Source of the DNA: Bacillota bacterium
Lineage (GTDB): Bacteria > Bacillota > Clostridia > DSM-8532
Assembly: GCA_023415825.1 (NCBI GenBank)
Contig: JAEZJF010000022.1
Location: forward strand, 310,001 to 374,000
Direction: 5' to 3'
Length of the DNA stretch: 64,000 bases
Shown here: positions 51,971 to 61,352 of the stretch, one piece after another
Layout: each line of letters begins with the position of its first letter
Position numbering within the stretch: position 1 is the first letter of the stretch
Translations under genes and position numbers: made by a program
The notes under the pieces: model-generated
The model's input: only the letters and a program-made list of their open reading frames with translations
Database searches by the model: none
What the model was told of the DNA's origin: nothing

Positions 51971-52051
51971 ATGGAGGCTGAACTGGATACCGGGGTGGAC
52001 TCTGACAAAGGCAAAAAGGCTGATAAATCAACTGATAACAGGCATAACTGA
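51971..52051 (+). mobile_element. IS256-family transposase N-terminal fragment
   Basis: A 26-codon open stretch (MEAELDTGVDSDKGKKADKS, then TDNRHN-stop) resembles the MEAELD...GY...K...NxRNG segment near the start of IS256-type transposases. The catalytic part is missing. The rest of 51889-52267 shows only stop-rich sequence with no complete element or clear inverted repeats. Confidence 0.45.
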
Positions 52052-52267
52052 TATTCTAATAGAAGCATTTGGTGCGAGTATGAAGAAATCGGAATGACAG
52101 GATGTCATCGCTGACCGAGTTGTCTCATCGTGTGGTGAGGTTGCTTAAGAAAATGCAGCCATCCTAAAGGGCTTAGTAGGTGTTTTGTAACGTGACTTAA
52201 TATGAAATATAGCAGATAAATTTCGCTACATGATTATAAAGCTAATATATTGCTATTGGAGAACACT

Positions 52268-53179
52268 ATGGATGAACAGGTTAGAATAGCAACATTTGAA
52301 TGTCTAAAAAGACAAGTGCAAATATATGGGAATACCCTACCAAGGAATATTCTTGAGAAGGGGTTTGAGTTTCAGGGCCAGCGTATTACATTAATGGGGC
52401 CTCAAGGGATTTGGAAACCCCAAGTATTAAGGAGTATTCCGCTTACAATCACCGCTGTGGCAGGAGGCCCATATAGTGATTCCTTTAAGGAAGATGGGTT
52501 ACTTTTATATAAATACCGAGGCATAGATCCTTTTCATCGAGATAATGTAGGGTTAAGAGATGCAATGAACAAGCAAATACCATTAATATATTTTCATGGG
52601 ATAGCAAAAGGTAAGTATTTAGCTGTTTGGCCTATATACATAGTCGCGGACAATCCCAATGCGCATACATTTACCGTAGCAGCAGACGATATGAGTTCTA
52701 TAGATTTTAACAAAGCATCGAGTGAGGTATTTTATAAATCCTCTGAGGATGACAGAATTATAAAGCGTCAATATATAACATCGGCAGTTAAAGTTAGACT
52801 ACATCAAAGTTCATTTAGAGAAATAGTCCTTCAAGCTTACCGGGAAAGATGCGCGTTTTGTAATTTAAATCATCCTGAGTTACTTGACGCTGCACATATA
52901 GTACCAGATTCCGATGAGATTGGTGACCCGATAGTAAACACTGGTTTATCATTATGCAAGATACATCATTCTGTTTACGATATGAATATAGTCGGAGTAT
53001 CTCCTGATTATAGAATTGAAGTTAGAGATGACATTTTAAATGAAATAGATGGACCAATGCTCAAACATGGCATTCAAGCGTTACATAATTCAAGTATTAT
53101 ATTGCCTTATAGTAAAAAATCGTGGCCAGATAAAGATAGGCTTTCTGTAAGATATGAACAGTTTAAACATACAGGTTGA
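52268..53179 (+). CDS. HNH endonuclease
   Basis: 303 residues from ATG 52268 (GGAG six bases upstream). The N-terminal ~190 residues form a domain that may recognise DNA; QRITLMGPQGIWKP and PLTITAVAGGPYSD recur in HNH proteins of the ScoMcrA/YDJ class. The C-terminal HNH module has CAFCNLNHPELLDAAHIVPDSD with the DAAHI histidine, and LSLCKIHHSVYD with the second cysteine and metal-binding histidine. A role in restriction of modified or foreign DNA is likely. The next gene, also nuclease-like, starts 15 bases later. Confidence 0.85.
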   Translation: MDEQVRIATFECLKRQVQIYGNTLPRNILEKGFEFQGQRITLMGPQGIWKPQVLRSIPLTITAVAGGPYSDSFKEDGLLLYKYRGIDPFHRDNVGLRDAMNKQIPLIYFHGIAKGKYLAVWPIYIVADNPNAHTFTVAADDMSSIDFNKASSEVFYKSSEDDRIIKRQYITSAVKVRLHQSSFREIVLQAYRERCAFCNLNHPELLDAAHIVPDSDEIGDPIVNTGLSLCKIHHSVYDMNIVGVSPDYRIEVRDDILNEIDGPMLKHGIQALHNSSIILPYSKKSWPDKDRLSVRYEQFKHTG

Positions 53180-53194
53180 TCAATGAGGTAATAT

Positions 53195-54040
53195 ATGAAA
53201 AGATTATTAAAATTATTGGCTAAGAAATTCTCAGGTCTTATTTCTCTCTTAGTTGTAGGATGTTTTGCTTACATTTTTACGGGTGATTTAAATGGTCTTA
53301 TTAAGTGGCTATGGACTTTTAAATGGTTTATAGGACCAATAGCTGTTATGGCTATATTGGTTCCTTTTTGGCCTACTATTAAAGGGGCATTCGGTGAATA
53401 TCAGGTTCGAGAAAAACTTTCGAAGCTCGATCCGACCCAATATAAAGTGTTTAATAACCTTTTTCTGAAACTTGAAGATGGTAAGACCTCACAGATAGAC
53501 CATGTAGTAGTTTCAAACTTTGGTATATTTGTTATTGAAACAAAGAATTATTCTGGATGGATCTCAGGTGATGAAAGAAGCGAGTATTGGACTCAGTCTT
53601 TTTTTAAGAGCAAAAAACGTTTTCTAAATCCTATATGGCAAAACTATGGACATGTTAAAGCTTTGGAAGAAGTTTTAAAGGATTTTCCCAAAATCTTGTA
53701 TATACCAGTTGTTGTCTTTTCTAATAATGCAAAGCTTAAACGAGTTAGATCTGAAAAGGTCATTTATCTCAAAGATCTGTACAGCTTTGTGATAGAAAAA
53801 CAGCAGCAAGTCTTTGATGAAGATATTATGAATAGTATTTTTACATACATAAAGGGAATTGCAATTAATGACATAAAAGAAGTTAAGAAACATGTTGCTG
53901 GAATCAAAGAAAAGGTGGAGAAGAAAGCCAATATATGCCCTAAATGTGGTAGCGCATTGATTGTAAAACAAGGGAAATACGGTGCTTTCACAGGTTGTTC
54001 CGGCTATCCGAAATGTAGATATATATATAAAGGTCAATGA
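53195..54040 (+). CDS. NERD-domain membrane protein with topoisomerase-type zinc finger
   Basis: 281 residues. Two hydrophobic segments (about 10-30 and 44-62) precede a NERD domain (about 70-190: GEYQVREKL, SQIDHVVVSNFGIFVIETKNYSG, NPIWQNYGHVKAL). The D-x(n)-E-x-K arrangement, IDHV then IETK, is intact, so nuclease activity is plausible. The C-terminus is a four-cysteine finger (CPKCGS...GCSGYPKC), like that of the helicase at 42366. The gene is 15 bases after the HNH gene, so the two are likely co-expressed. Confidence 0.85.
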   Translation: MKRLLKLLAKKFSGLISLLVVGCFAYIFTGDLNGLIKWLWTFKWFIGPIAVMAILVPFWPTIKGAFGEYQVREKLSKLDPTQYKVFNNLFLKLEDGKTSQIDHVVVSNFGIFVIETKNYSGWISGDERSEYWTQSFFKSKKRFLNPIWQNYGHVKALEEVLKDFPKILYIPVVVFSNNAKLKRVRSEKVIYLKDLYSFVIEKQQQVFDEDIMNSIFTYIKGIAINDIKEVKKHVAGIKEKVEKKANICPKCGSALIVKQGKYGAFTGCSGYPKCRYIYKGQ

Positions 54041-54075
54041 CCTATAAGTAAATACCATTTCTAAAGGAGATTCCC

Positions 54076-54375
54076 ATGGAGGAAGGCTACTACATATAAA
54101 AAAGAGGTTGATTGGTCGTTACTTAATCAAGGGATGTGTGTTCCTATTACTATACAGGTTGTTTTTCAAACCTCTATCAACAAATATATTCAAAGAGAAC
54201 AGAAAAAGCCAAATAAGTTTATAATCCTACCAGTGAGTTGCAATAAGATTAGGAGAGATATTCTCCTCAACTTACTAACATGTTATAGAGTGTAGACAGC
54301 AACAAGTTGAAAGGAAGAAAAAGTACCTAAGTATTCCGGAACATTTGAAAGAATATATGGTCGTTTACATTTAGC
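54076..54375 (+). pseudogene. Frameshifted gene remnant of unknown family
   Basis: ATG 54076 with AAAGGAG upstream runs only seven codons to a TAA. Shifted by one base, coding-like sequence begins KATTYKKEVDWSLLNQG and runs to TAG 54293, and further coding-like pieces (QQVERKKKYLSIPEHLKEYM) follow in another frame to about 54375. A one-base insertion next to the start plus later lesions explain this. The original function cannot be named. Confidence 0.5.
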
Positions 54376-54452
54376 CTAGCATATTACATTAGATTAAAGA
54401 ATAAAGGTGCATTAGAAGTTGGCCAAATCACAAAAAAAAGGAGATTACCAGT

Positions 54453-54974
54453 ATGAATAATCACAATAACGTCAGTATAAAACATATCCTCCCTGATAAT
54501 CTGAGAGGAAGAAGTATAACAACTAAGGTTATTCCAACAGTATGTAATCTTGAAAACATGCTTGATAAATTAATTGCACTAGAAGGAGACCCCAATAGTC
54601 TAAAACCTTGGGAGAAAAGGTGCTACAGAGCATACCTTATTGATGATATAAAAATAAAAATTTTATCATCCACTAAAGAAGAATGGATAGATATTATAAA
54701 AAACCATATCCTGTCTAGAAAACCTTCTGATTTTGGGGTACATGTCATTGATATTTATTTAATAGCATATGTTGCTGAAACATACGGTCCTGGTAAGGAT
54801 ATATTTTTTAAATATATATTCGATTCCGAGATCAGTACGAAAGAAAATACTGCTAATGCAATCTGGCAGGTAGGGAAAGGCGATGGTGTATTTCTTAATA
54901 TCCTGCATGACAATGGTAAAGTTAAGGATTGGAACTTCATTGTTGACTGGGTTGAGACCTCAAGAAAGAAATGA
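54453..54974 (+). CDS. Hypothetical protein
   Basis: 173 residues, soluble, largely helical, with no recognised motif. It starts MNNHNNVSIKHILPDNLRG and ends NFIVDWVETSRKK. AAAAGGAG precedes ATG 54453. The segment YLIDDIKIKILSSTKEEWIDII followed by ENTANAIWQVGKGDG could form alpha repeats, as in some immunity or sensor proteins, but this is weak. It stands among decayed genes at the end of the defence island. Confidence 0.55.
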   Translation: MNNHNNVSIKHILPDNLRGRSITTKVIPTVCNLENMLDKLIALEGDPNSLKPWEKRCYRAYLIDDIKIKILSSTKEEWIDIIKNHILSRKPSDFGVHVIDIYLIAYVAETYGPGKDIFFKYIFDSEISTKENTANAIWQVGKGDGVFLNILHDNGKVKDWNFIVDWVETSRKK

Positions 54975-55178
54975 CTTTAAAACTAGCTAAAAATCATATA
55001 TTTTTAATCGTGAGCGCAGAAAATGGTTAGGACTAAGAGGCAGAATGGATACATGGAAAATATAGTGATTCATCACCCTTGGAAATGGTTATTAGGGCAT
55101 ATTACAAGTCATTAAAGGACCCGCTGCAATGGGTTATTACTAGCTAGGGTGAAAATGGAAACAAAAAAGAGTGGTTCA

Positions 55179-55340
55179 ATGAAATTCTTAATCTACGGTT
55201 ATGGTGTTATAGGCAGCATCTTTGTCAAGCATGCTATGGTGACGATAGAGGAAATGAAGTGCTTGCAGTAGGAATTTAATACATTGATTGGCAAGACTCA
55301 AGAAAAAACACCTGCCATCGATCATTTGAGAATTCTTTGA
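55179..55340 (+). pseudogene. Ketopantoate-reductase-like (ApbA/PanE) remnant
   Basis: MKFLIYGYGVIGSIFVKHA (ATG 55179) is the Rossmann start of this NADP-binding family, with GxGxxG intact, but the frame stops after 30 codons. In shifted frames CYGDDRGNEVLAVGI follows, then LIGKTQEKTPAIDHLRIL to TGA 55340, similar to the C-terminal KTxxxTPAIDHL segment of relatives. Most of the gene is deleted. The flanks 54975-55178 and 55341-55484 contain only broken coding-like fragments. Confidence 0.6.
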
Positions 55341-55484
55341 TAGTCGTTTTGAATCAAAGAGCAGTACACTACAGGAATCCAAAGATTAATAACAAATGTT
55401 AAAATTCAATAAACAGAGCATAGCGCAGATAATACTTTCTTTGTTAAAATGATTTTGATATTCTATTGAAAAAGGAGTCATTTC

Positions 55485-56375
55485 ATGGGATTGTTTGATT
55501 GGCTTAAAAAAAAGGAAACAAAAGAAGTTCAAAGTAAAGCAGAATCAGTCGCCCCCTATACATCGGATATGATTAAAAAGGTAATGGATGACTTACGAAG
55601 AGACACTGAAAAGTCAGTCATTCGCATTCAGGTAAATGATAATACAGTTGGGCTGACCAGCAGCAAATTTGGAGGGTTACCCTATATTCCAAAGAATGCT
55701 GAAGTGCCAAAAGATGACTCGGGCAGGCAACTGCGATTACTTGCGCAGATCCGATTAGAAGAATTGCCGAAGAATGATATATTTATACCAAAAGGGATCA
55801 TGCAATTCTGGGCATTGGATGATAACTCTACCGGACTGGATTTTGATGATCTGACTTCACAAAAAGGAAGCAGAGTGACCTTTTATGAGGAAATTGATCC
55901 CTCTGTAACAGAGCAAGAGGTGCTCGAAAAATATCAGCCCTATTGCGAAGGAGAGAGCTACTTCCCGGTTCAAAACACGTTCTCCCTTTCATTTTCATTA
56001 GAAAAAGAGGGCATGAGCACCAATGATTATCGCTTCAATAAAATGTTTGCAAAACGTTGGAATGAAGCATATCCTCAAAGCAAGATAGAGAGCTATTTTG
56101 ATTTGCCGCAGGAATTAACAGAGGATATGTATAATGAAGTATCGGGCTTCGGTCATAAGCTTGGAGGCTACCCTGCTTTTACACAGGAAGACCCAAGAGA
56201 TGAAGCCAACCGTTATTGTGACCATCAGATGCTTCTACTTCAAATGGACAGTATAGGAACAAAAGCACATGAAATCATGTGGGGCGATAGTGGCATATGC
56301 AACTACTTTATATCTGAAAAAGCATTTAAAGAACGTGATTTCAGCAAAGTAATATACAATTGGGACTGCTATTAA
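55485..56375 (+). CDS. DUF1963 (YwqG-like) protein
   Basis: 296 residues. After a Lys/Glu-rich start (MGLFDWLKKKETKEV) the DUF1963 fold is shown by TSSKFGGLPYIPKNAEVPKD, LRLLAQIRLEEL, GIMQFWALDD, HKLGGYPAFTQEDPR and LLLQMDSIG, and the GDSGICNYFI ending is also typical. The family is soluble and of unknown biochemical role, and members often lie near polymorphic toxin immunity genes. AAAAAGGAG precedes the ATG. It is transcribed ahead of, but probably separately from, the two-component genes. Confidence 0.85.
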   Translation: MGLFDWLKKKETKEVQSKAESVAPYTSDMIKKVMDDLRRDTEKSVIRIQVNDNTVGLTSSKFGGLPYIPKNAEVPKDDSGRQLRLLAQIRLEELPKNDIFIPKGIMQFWALDDNSTGLDFDDLTSQKGSRVTFYEEIDPSVTEQEVLEKYQPYCEGESYFPVQNTFSLSFSLEKEGMSTNDYRFNKMFAKRWNEAYPQSKIESYFDLPQELTEDMYNEVSGFGHKLGGYPAFTQEDPRDEANRYCDHQMLLLQMDSIGTKAHEIMWGDSGICNYFISEKAFKERDFSKVIYNWDCY

Positions 56376-56407
56376 TGGACGGATTAGCAAGACGGGGGTG
56401 GTAAGCG

Positions 56408-58183
56408 TTGCGTCTTTGGAAAAGCGGCCGCAGAGCATCGATCAGAATCGTGATGATTTTTGCCATGATCGTGGTGGCGTTTATACCTCTTATCACCTTT
56501 TTTGTTTACAACAATGTCAATGTCACGCAAATGACCATGCGCAGAATGCAGGAATACTCCAACCAGATTGTCCGGCAGGCGGGTAGTAGCGTGGATGCGC
56601 TGATTGCTCAGATAAATGCCACACAAAGGCAGCTCACCTCCAATGCCATTACGTCGGTGCTGTTCCAAAACTATTCCAGCAAATCTGCAAAGGAAAAACT
56701 GGACATGGTTCGGACGGTGGACCGGACATTGGCGGATGCCAAACGCTCCAACGTCTATATTTCTCAGATATACATGGTTAGCGAGGATGAAACGCTGTTT
56801 TCCAGCAATTCAGATGTTGATACCAAGGCTTTCTTGGAAAGCGAATGGATACATACCATAACTCAAATCAATGCCGGAACCATGATTGTACCAACCCATC
56901 AAGCCGATTACTATAACAGGAATGCCAATCTTTCAGGAAAACCGCCGGAGATTCTGGTGGTATCACTGCTGAGTAAAATATTGCATTATGGCCGTAATGA
57001 TGCCATAGCACTGATTCAAACCGACATTCAATATTCTGCCATTGAGGATATTATGAAGAAGATTTCCCTTGGAGACAGCGGTTTTGTCATGATTGTGGAT
57101 GGTAATGACAAGCTGGTCTATTGCCATGACAAAAGCTTCATTGGAAAGTCGAAAGACGAATATTTGAGCAGGACCACAGATCGTCTTGATACGGACAGGA
57201 CAGGCCTCTCAGAGGTTTCACAACCATTAAGCGAAGTGGACTGGCACATCGTCGGCTTTGTGCCAACAGGGAATGTCCTGGAAGAAATGGCCCCTGTAAA
57301 GCTGTTTGCCTACATTATTGCCGGGGTTATGTTTCTTTTTATCATCCTGGTTTCCACCAAGCTATCCAGTATGATTACTCAGCCTATCACTTCCCTGACC
57401 AGCCAGATGGAACAGGTGGGTAAGGGTGATTTTAAAATCATGGAGGAGAAATCCTTCTATAGTGAGACCTCTGTTCTCACCCAGTACTTCAATCAAATGG
57501 TCGAGGATATCGACGCACTGATACGTTCAAACATGCAGAAGGAAGAGGAAAAGAACCGTTCCGAGTTTATTGCGCTTCAAAACCAAATCAACCCTCATTT
57601 CCTCTATAACACACTCAATTCAATCAAATGGATGGCCCTGATGGAAAACAATAAACCCATAGCCGAGGCCATTGTTGAGCTGGTTAAGATGCTTCAGTTC
57701 AGTTGCAGCAATAAGAATACCGAGGTCACGGTGGCAGAGGATATCGCGTTTATCAAAAGCTATGTATTTATACAAAAGATGCGCTACGGAAGCAGTATTG
57801 AAACCATTTATGAAATTGACGAGTCTATTTTATCCTGTCTGACCTTGAAATTCATTCTGCAGCCCATCGTGGAAAATGCCATCATCCATGGTTTCTCGGA
57901 TGTGGGCTATAGCGGGACGATTATTGTAAAAGGCGAGGACTGCGGTGATTTTATTACCTTTAGCGTAAAAGACAATGGCAAGGGCATGAAGCTTGACAAA
58001 GGTATGCGATTTACAGGAGTGGGCATGGATAACGTTCAAAAGCGGCTTCGCTTTCACTATGGAAATAAATCCGACATGAAAGTGGAAAGTACGCCGGGTG
58101 GCGGAACCATTGTAACCCTCCGTTTGCCGAAAATCATATCAGTGGAAGGAGAACAAAATGCTCAAGGCACTCATTGTGGATGA
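56408..58183 (+). CDS. YesM-type sensor histidine kinase
   Basis: 591 residues from TTG 56408 behind GGGGGTGG. A first transmembrane helix (about 12-36), an outer sensor region of about 250 residues (dCache-like) and a second helix (about 297-318) are followed by HAMP and the His_kinase motif QNQINPHFLYNTLN, with His397. The HATPase domain has VENAIIHG, DNGKGM and GVGMDNVQKRL. The response-regulator gene overlaps it by 26 bases. YesM-type kinases sense sugars, often with the binding protein of a nearby ABC importer, and the operon after the regulator is such an importer. Confidence 0.92.
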   Translation: MRLWKSGRRASIRIVMIFAMIVVAFIPLITFFVYNNVNVTQMTMRRMQEYSNQIVRQAGSSVDALIAQINATQRQLTSNAITSVLFQNYSSKSAKEKLDMVRTVDRTLADAKRSNVYISQIYMVSEDETLFSSNSDVDTKAFLESEWIHTITQINAGTMIVPTHQADYYNRNANLSGKPPEILVVSLLSKILHYGRNDAIALIQTDIQYSAIEDIMKKISLGDSGFVMIVDGNDKLVYCHDKSFIGKSKDEYLSRTTDRLDTDRTGLSEVSQPLSEVDWHIVGFVPTGNVLEEMAPVKLFAYIIAGVMFLFIILVSTKLSSMITQPITSLTSQMEQVGKGDFKIMEEKSFYSETSVLTQYFNQMVEDIDALIRSNMQKEEEKNRSEFIALQNQINPHFLYNTLNSIKWMALMENNKPIAEAIVELVKMLQFSCSNKNTEVTVAEDIAFIKSYVFIQKMRYGSSIETIYEIDESILSCLTLKFILQPIVENAIIHGFSDVGYSGTIIVKGEDCGDFITFSVKDNGKGMKLDKGMRFTGVGMDNVQKRLRFHYGNKSDMKVESTPGGGTIVTLRLPKIISVEGEQNAQGTHCG

Positions 58184-59708
58184 CGAATATCTTGTGGTGG
58201 CAGGGCTGATTAATTGTGTCAACTGGCAGACTATCGGTATCGAAACACCAATCCGCGCCGCTAATGGCGAGGAAGCTCTGGCCATTATGGAGAGCCAGCA
58301 AATTGATATCCTGATTACCGATATAGCCATGACACCCATGGATGGTATTGCCCTTATGAGCGAGGTTCGCCGCAGAGGCTATGACACTGAAATCATTGTC
58401 TTAAGCTGTTACAACGATTTTGAGTATTCCCGGAAGGCCATGCAAAATGGTGCCTGTGACTATTTGTTTAAGCCTGCCATGATGCCGGAGGAGATTGCGC
58501 GTGTCGTAACCACGGCCCGGGATAATCTGCTTAACAGGCGCAGAAATATGGAGAAGATGCATTCCCTGGAGCTTCAGGCTCTTCATGGGCGGGAAGCGGA
58601 TATACAGCATTTTCTCACCGAGCTCATCGATGGGAAGAAAATGACCCGGGATGAGGTTAAAAGACGCTATGAATCCCTTGAAATGTCTCTTCCGTTTTCA
58701 GGCCTGGTGGCCATAGTTCTTAAAACCAGTGTCCCAACAGAAACCCACGAGTTTCAGGATGATGAATTTCTCCTTCGATACGGAATCTCCAATTCGCTGG
58801 AGGAAACGGCTAAAAACCACTCCGGCCTACTGGTTGTCAGAAGTCAGTCGGAATATGTGGTGCTTGCTGACGAGCGTCATGAGCGGGACGGGCTGTCTAC
58901 CAAGGTGGTATCCATTATTCGGAATATCTTTAATCTCAAATGTAGTTGTGGATTAAGCAAAACGGGGTTCTCACTGGAAAATCTCAGAGTGGCTTATGAG
59001 CAAGCCTATACCATGGCCGATCGTCTATTTGTTCTGGGGCTTGATAAGGTTGGGCGCTTTGGTGAAGATATATCGTCAAACAGCAGGGAAAACCTAATGA
59101 AACAGGCACTGGACAGCCTCTATGAAGTAGGTGACAGGGCTTATTCAGAAAAGATAAAATCTGTTTTCACCCGACTGCGCCAGGAAAAACAATTGGATCT
59201 GCCTTTCCTTAATGAGATCGCAGCCAATATGATTGTTCAATTAATGAAAGAGGCCATGCTTAACCGCAATGCACTGGGATACCTATACGACAAGCAGGGG
59301 AAAATATTCTCCAAGCTCACCACCTTCACCAGCATTGACCAGTTTGAGCGCTATATTCAGCAGATAGCCAATGATGTCGAGGACTTCTTAAAGACCAACT
59401 GCCGGAATGAAATTTATGAGGCCAAAAACTACATGGCCGAAAATCTGTCAAATCCCAACCTGACCATAGATCAGGTGGCCAGCCATGTCAATTTGAGCAA
59501 AAACTATTTTTCAGGCCTGTTTAAAAAGAGTACCGGTCAAACCTTTACGGCCTATCTCACTGAGCTTAGGGTAGAGCGTGCGGCTGAGCTGTATAGAAGC
59601 CCGGGTATGAAGGTCTATCAAATTGCGGAGATGGTAGGCTATACGGATTGGCGCTATCTTACCAAAGTTTTTAAAAGAATCAAGGGGAAAAATCTCACTG
59701 ACCGGTAA
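58158..59708 (+). CDS. YesN-type response regulator with AraC output domain
   Basis: 516 residues. The receiver domain (1-120) has acidic Asp8/Asp9, phospho-acceptor Asp55 in LITDIAMTP, and Lys in LFKPAMMP. A long middle region (about 130-400) precedes a C-terminal AraC/HTH_18 domain (about 405-510) with LTIDQVASHVNLSKNYFSGLFKKSTG and VYQIAEMVGYTDWRYLTKVFKR. AAGGAG precedes ATG 58158, within the kinase gene. Direct repeats just after its stop are probable binding sites for activating the ABC operon. Confidence 0.92.
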   Translation: MLKALIVDDEYLVVAGLINCVNWQTIGIETPIRAANGEEALAIMESQQIDILITDIAMTPMDGIALMSEVRRRGYDTEIIVLSCYNDFEYSRKAMQNGACDYLFKPAMMPEEIARVVTTARDNLLNRRRNMEKMHSLELQALHGREADIQHFLTELIDGKKMTRDEVKRRYESLEMSLPFSGLVAIVLKTSVPTETHEFQDDEFLLRYGISNSLEETAKNHSGLLVVRSQSEYVVLADERHERDGLSTKVVSIIRNIFNLKCSCGLSKTGFSLENLRVAYEQAYTMADRLFVLGLDKVGRFGEDISSNSRENLMKQALDSLYEVGDRAYSEKIKSVFTRLRQEKQLDLPFLNEIAANMIVQLMKEAMLNRNALGYLYDKQGKIFSKLTTFTSIDQFERYIQQIANDVEDFLKTNCRNEIYEAKNYMAENLSNPNLTIDQVASHVNLSKNYFSGLFKKSTGQTFTAYLTELRVERAAELYRSPGMKVYQIAEMVGYTDWRYLTKVFKRIKGKNLTDR

Positions 59709-59713
59709 ATTTT

Positions 59714-59746
59714 ACACCTTTTCGGATGAATGAACACCTTTCGGAT
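59714..59746. promoter_or_regulatory. Direct repeat, candidate AraC/YesN binding sites
   Basis: ACACCTTTTCGGAT (59714-59727) and ACACCTTTCGGAT (59734-59746) start 20 bases apart, two turns of the helix on one face, as is usual for AraC-type dimers. They lie about 97 bases upstream of the -10 below. Confidence 0.6.
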
Positions 59747-59842
59747 AAGAAGTGAATAACCCGTGTTCTTAGCTTTCAAAAATGAGTATTATTGTGCACT
59801 TTTTCATAGCTTTAACGGATTTAGCCTATCTGATGAGTCGCT

Positions 59843-59848
59843 TATAAT
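59843..59848 (+). promoter_or_regulatory. -10 box of the sugar ABC operon
   Basis: TATAAT with no recognisable -35 at 17 bases (the region reads ATTTAG). That is expected for a promoter that needs an activator such as the adjacent AraC-type regulator. Confidence 0.6.
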
Positions 59849-59899
59849 AAGGGCAACAGGTTGGTTATTTCATTGCCGGCCAATTGGATAGGAGGAATA

Positions 59900-61252
59900 A
59901 TGATGAAAAAGAAGATTGCATTTTTACTTGCAGCTCTGATGCTTTTAAGCCTCGCCCTCAGCGCCTGCGGCAACAGCACACCGGCTCCGGTGTCGGGAAC
60001 TCCCACGCCTACTCAGAGCGCAACGGCCGATCCCAAAGCGGAAAAGGTAACACTTCGTATTTCTTATAACTGGACGGGCTCGGATCCGCAAGCACCCTAT
60101 TTCGAAGGTATGCTTAAGAAATTTGCGGAAGCAAACAAAGACAGTATTGAACTGGTTATGGAAGGAACCCCGGGCGAAGATCACCGCTCCAAGATCAAAG
60201 TGGATGCCTCCACAGGTAATTTGGCGGATGTCATGACCTACTGGCCGGGCAATGCAAATCTAAAGCCACTTGTTGAAGGAAATGAGCTTTTGGACATCGG
60301 TGAATATCTGAAAGTTTCTACCGCAACCAAGAAGGAAAATTTCCCCGACAGCTTCTGGGATTTCTACAAAATCAACGGAACCTATTATGGTATTCCTGTT
60401 TCCAGCTTCAAGGGATTTTTCCTGGCTAACAAAGCCCTGTTTGATAAATACAACTTGGAAATCCCAAAAACCTGGGACGATTTCATGGCTGTAAGCAAGA
60501 CCTTTAATGATAATGGCATCATTCCCTTCTCCATGGGCAGTAAGGGCGGTCAACCCTCTCATCTGTACATCAGCTTTTTAGCCTATAATTTTGAGAATGG
60601 CTACGAAGAGAACTCTAAAATGCTGGAAAGCTGGAACTTCAACACTCCATCCAATGTGAAAGCTGCTAAGGCTATTGACGAGATGCGTCAAAACAAGATC
60701 TTCCCCAGCGATACTGTATCAAATGGTGAATGGGGTCCATCCCTTGCGCTTTACAATGAAGAGAAAGCAGCTATGATCTATGAGTTCCCTTGGATGGCGG
60801 GCCATGTGAAGCCGGATATTGCAGAGAAATCAGAATTCTTTGATATGCCTGCCTATCAGGGCGATAACTCAAAAACCTCCGGTTATACCATCGGGGCATC
60901 CAACATGGGTTACATCGTGAGCAAAAAATCCTTTGAAGACCCTGCAAAGCAAGCCGCGATTGTAAAGCTTCTTGACTTTATTACCTCTGATGAAATGTTC
61001 AGCGAACTGGCTAAGGGCGGAATGCCTCCGGCGAAGAATGTCACCATCGACAGCTCGACTTTGGATCCCTTCTTTGCTCGCGTTCTGGAATACACCAAGA
61101 ATCAAACCGCTCTGTCTCAGCACGAAAACTTCTTCCCCGATCCCAGTGGACTTTCAACTATGTTTGAAGGATTGGATGAATTATTTGCAGGCGCAATCAC
61201 ACCGGAAGATTTTATCAACAAGGTACAGGCTGCTTTAGACGAGGCAAAATAA
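59900..61252 (+). CDS. Sugar ABC transporter substrate-binding lipoprotein
   Basis: 450 residues from ATG 59900 (AGGAGG upstream; a second ATG follows directly, and an earlier in-frame start has no site). The lipobox ALSACGN gives Cys near residue 22. A Pro/Thr-rich linker is followed by the family 1 binding domain (FAEANKDSIELVMEG, IPVSSFKGFFLANK, MAGHVKPD). It is the first gene of the operon probably activated by the YesM/YesN pair. Confidence 0.9.
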   Translation: MMKKKIAFLLAALMLLSLALSACGNSTPAPVSGTPTPTQSATADPKAEKVTLRISYNWTGSDPQAPYFEGMLKKFAEANKDSIELVMEGTPGEDHRSKIKVDASTGNLADVMTYWPGNANLKPLVEGNELLDIGEYLKVSTATKKENFPDSFWDFYKINGTYYGIPVSSFKGFFLANKALFDKYNLEIPKTWDDFMAVSKTFNDNGIIPFSMGSKGGQPSHLYISFLAYNFENGYEENSKMLESWNFNTPSNVKAAKAIDEMRQNKIFPSDTVSNGEWGPSLALYNEEKAAMIYEFPWMAGHVKPDIAEKSEFFDMPAYQGDNSKTSGYTIGASNMGYIVSKKSFEDPAKQAAIVKLLDFITSDEMFSELAKGGMPPAKNVTIDSSTLDPFFARVLEYTKNQTALSQHENFFPDPSGLSTMFEGLDELFAGAITPEDFINKVQAALDEAK

Positions 61253-61288
61253 GAACCATGTAATCATAATCATGCAGTTCACCCTATA

Positions 61289-61326
61289 AAGCGCCATTTG
61301 TCCTAAGGATAAACGGCGCTTCTTTT
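61289..61326 (+). terminator. Hairpin between binding-protein and permease genes (second operon)
   Basis: AAGCGCC (61289-61295) pairs with GGCGCTT (61315-61321), with TTTGTCC/GGATAAA inside, followed by CTTTT. It is the same position and type as the hairpin at 36035. Confidence 0.65.
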
Positions 61327-61352
61327 ACACACACCTCTAAGGAGAGTTAATT

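Noticed and set aside
51844..52068. 74-codon minus-strand frame
   Set aside because: It covers the transposase fragment on the opposite strand and has no ribosome binding site.
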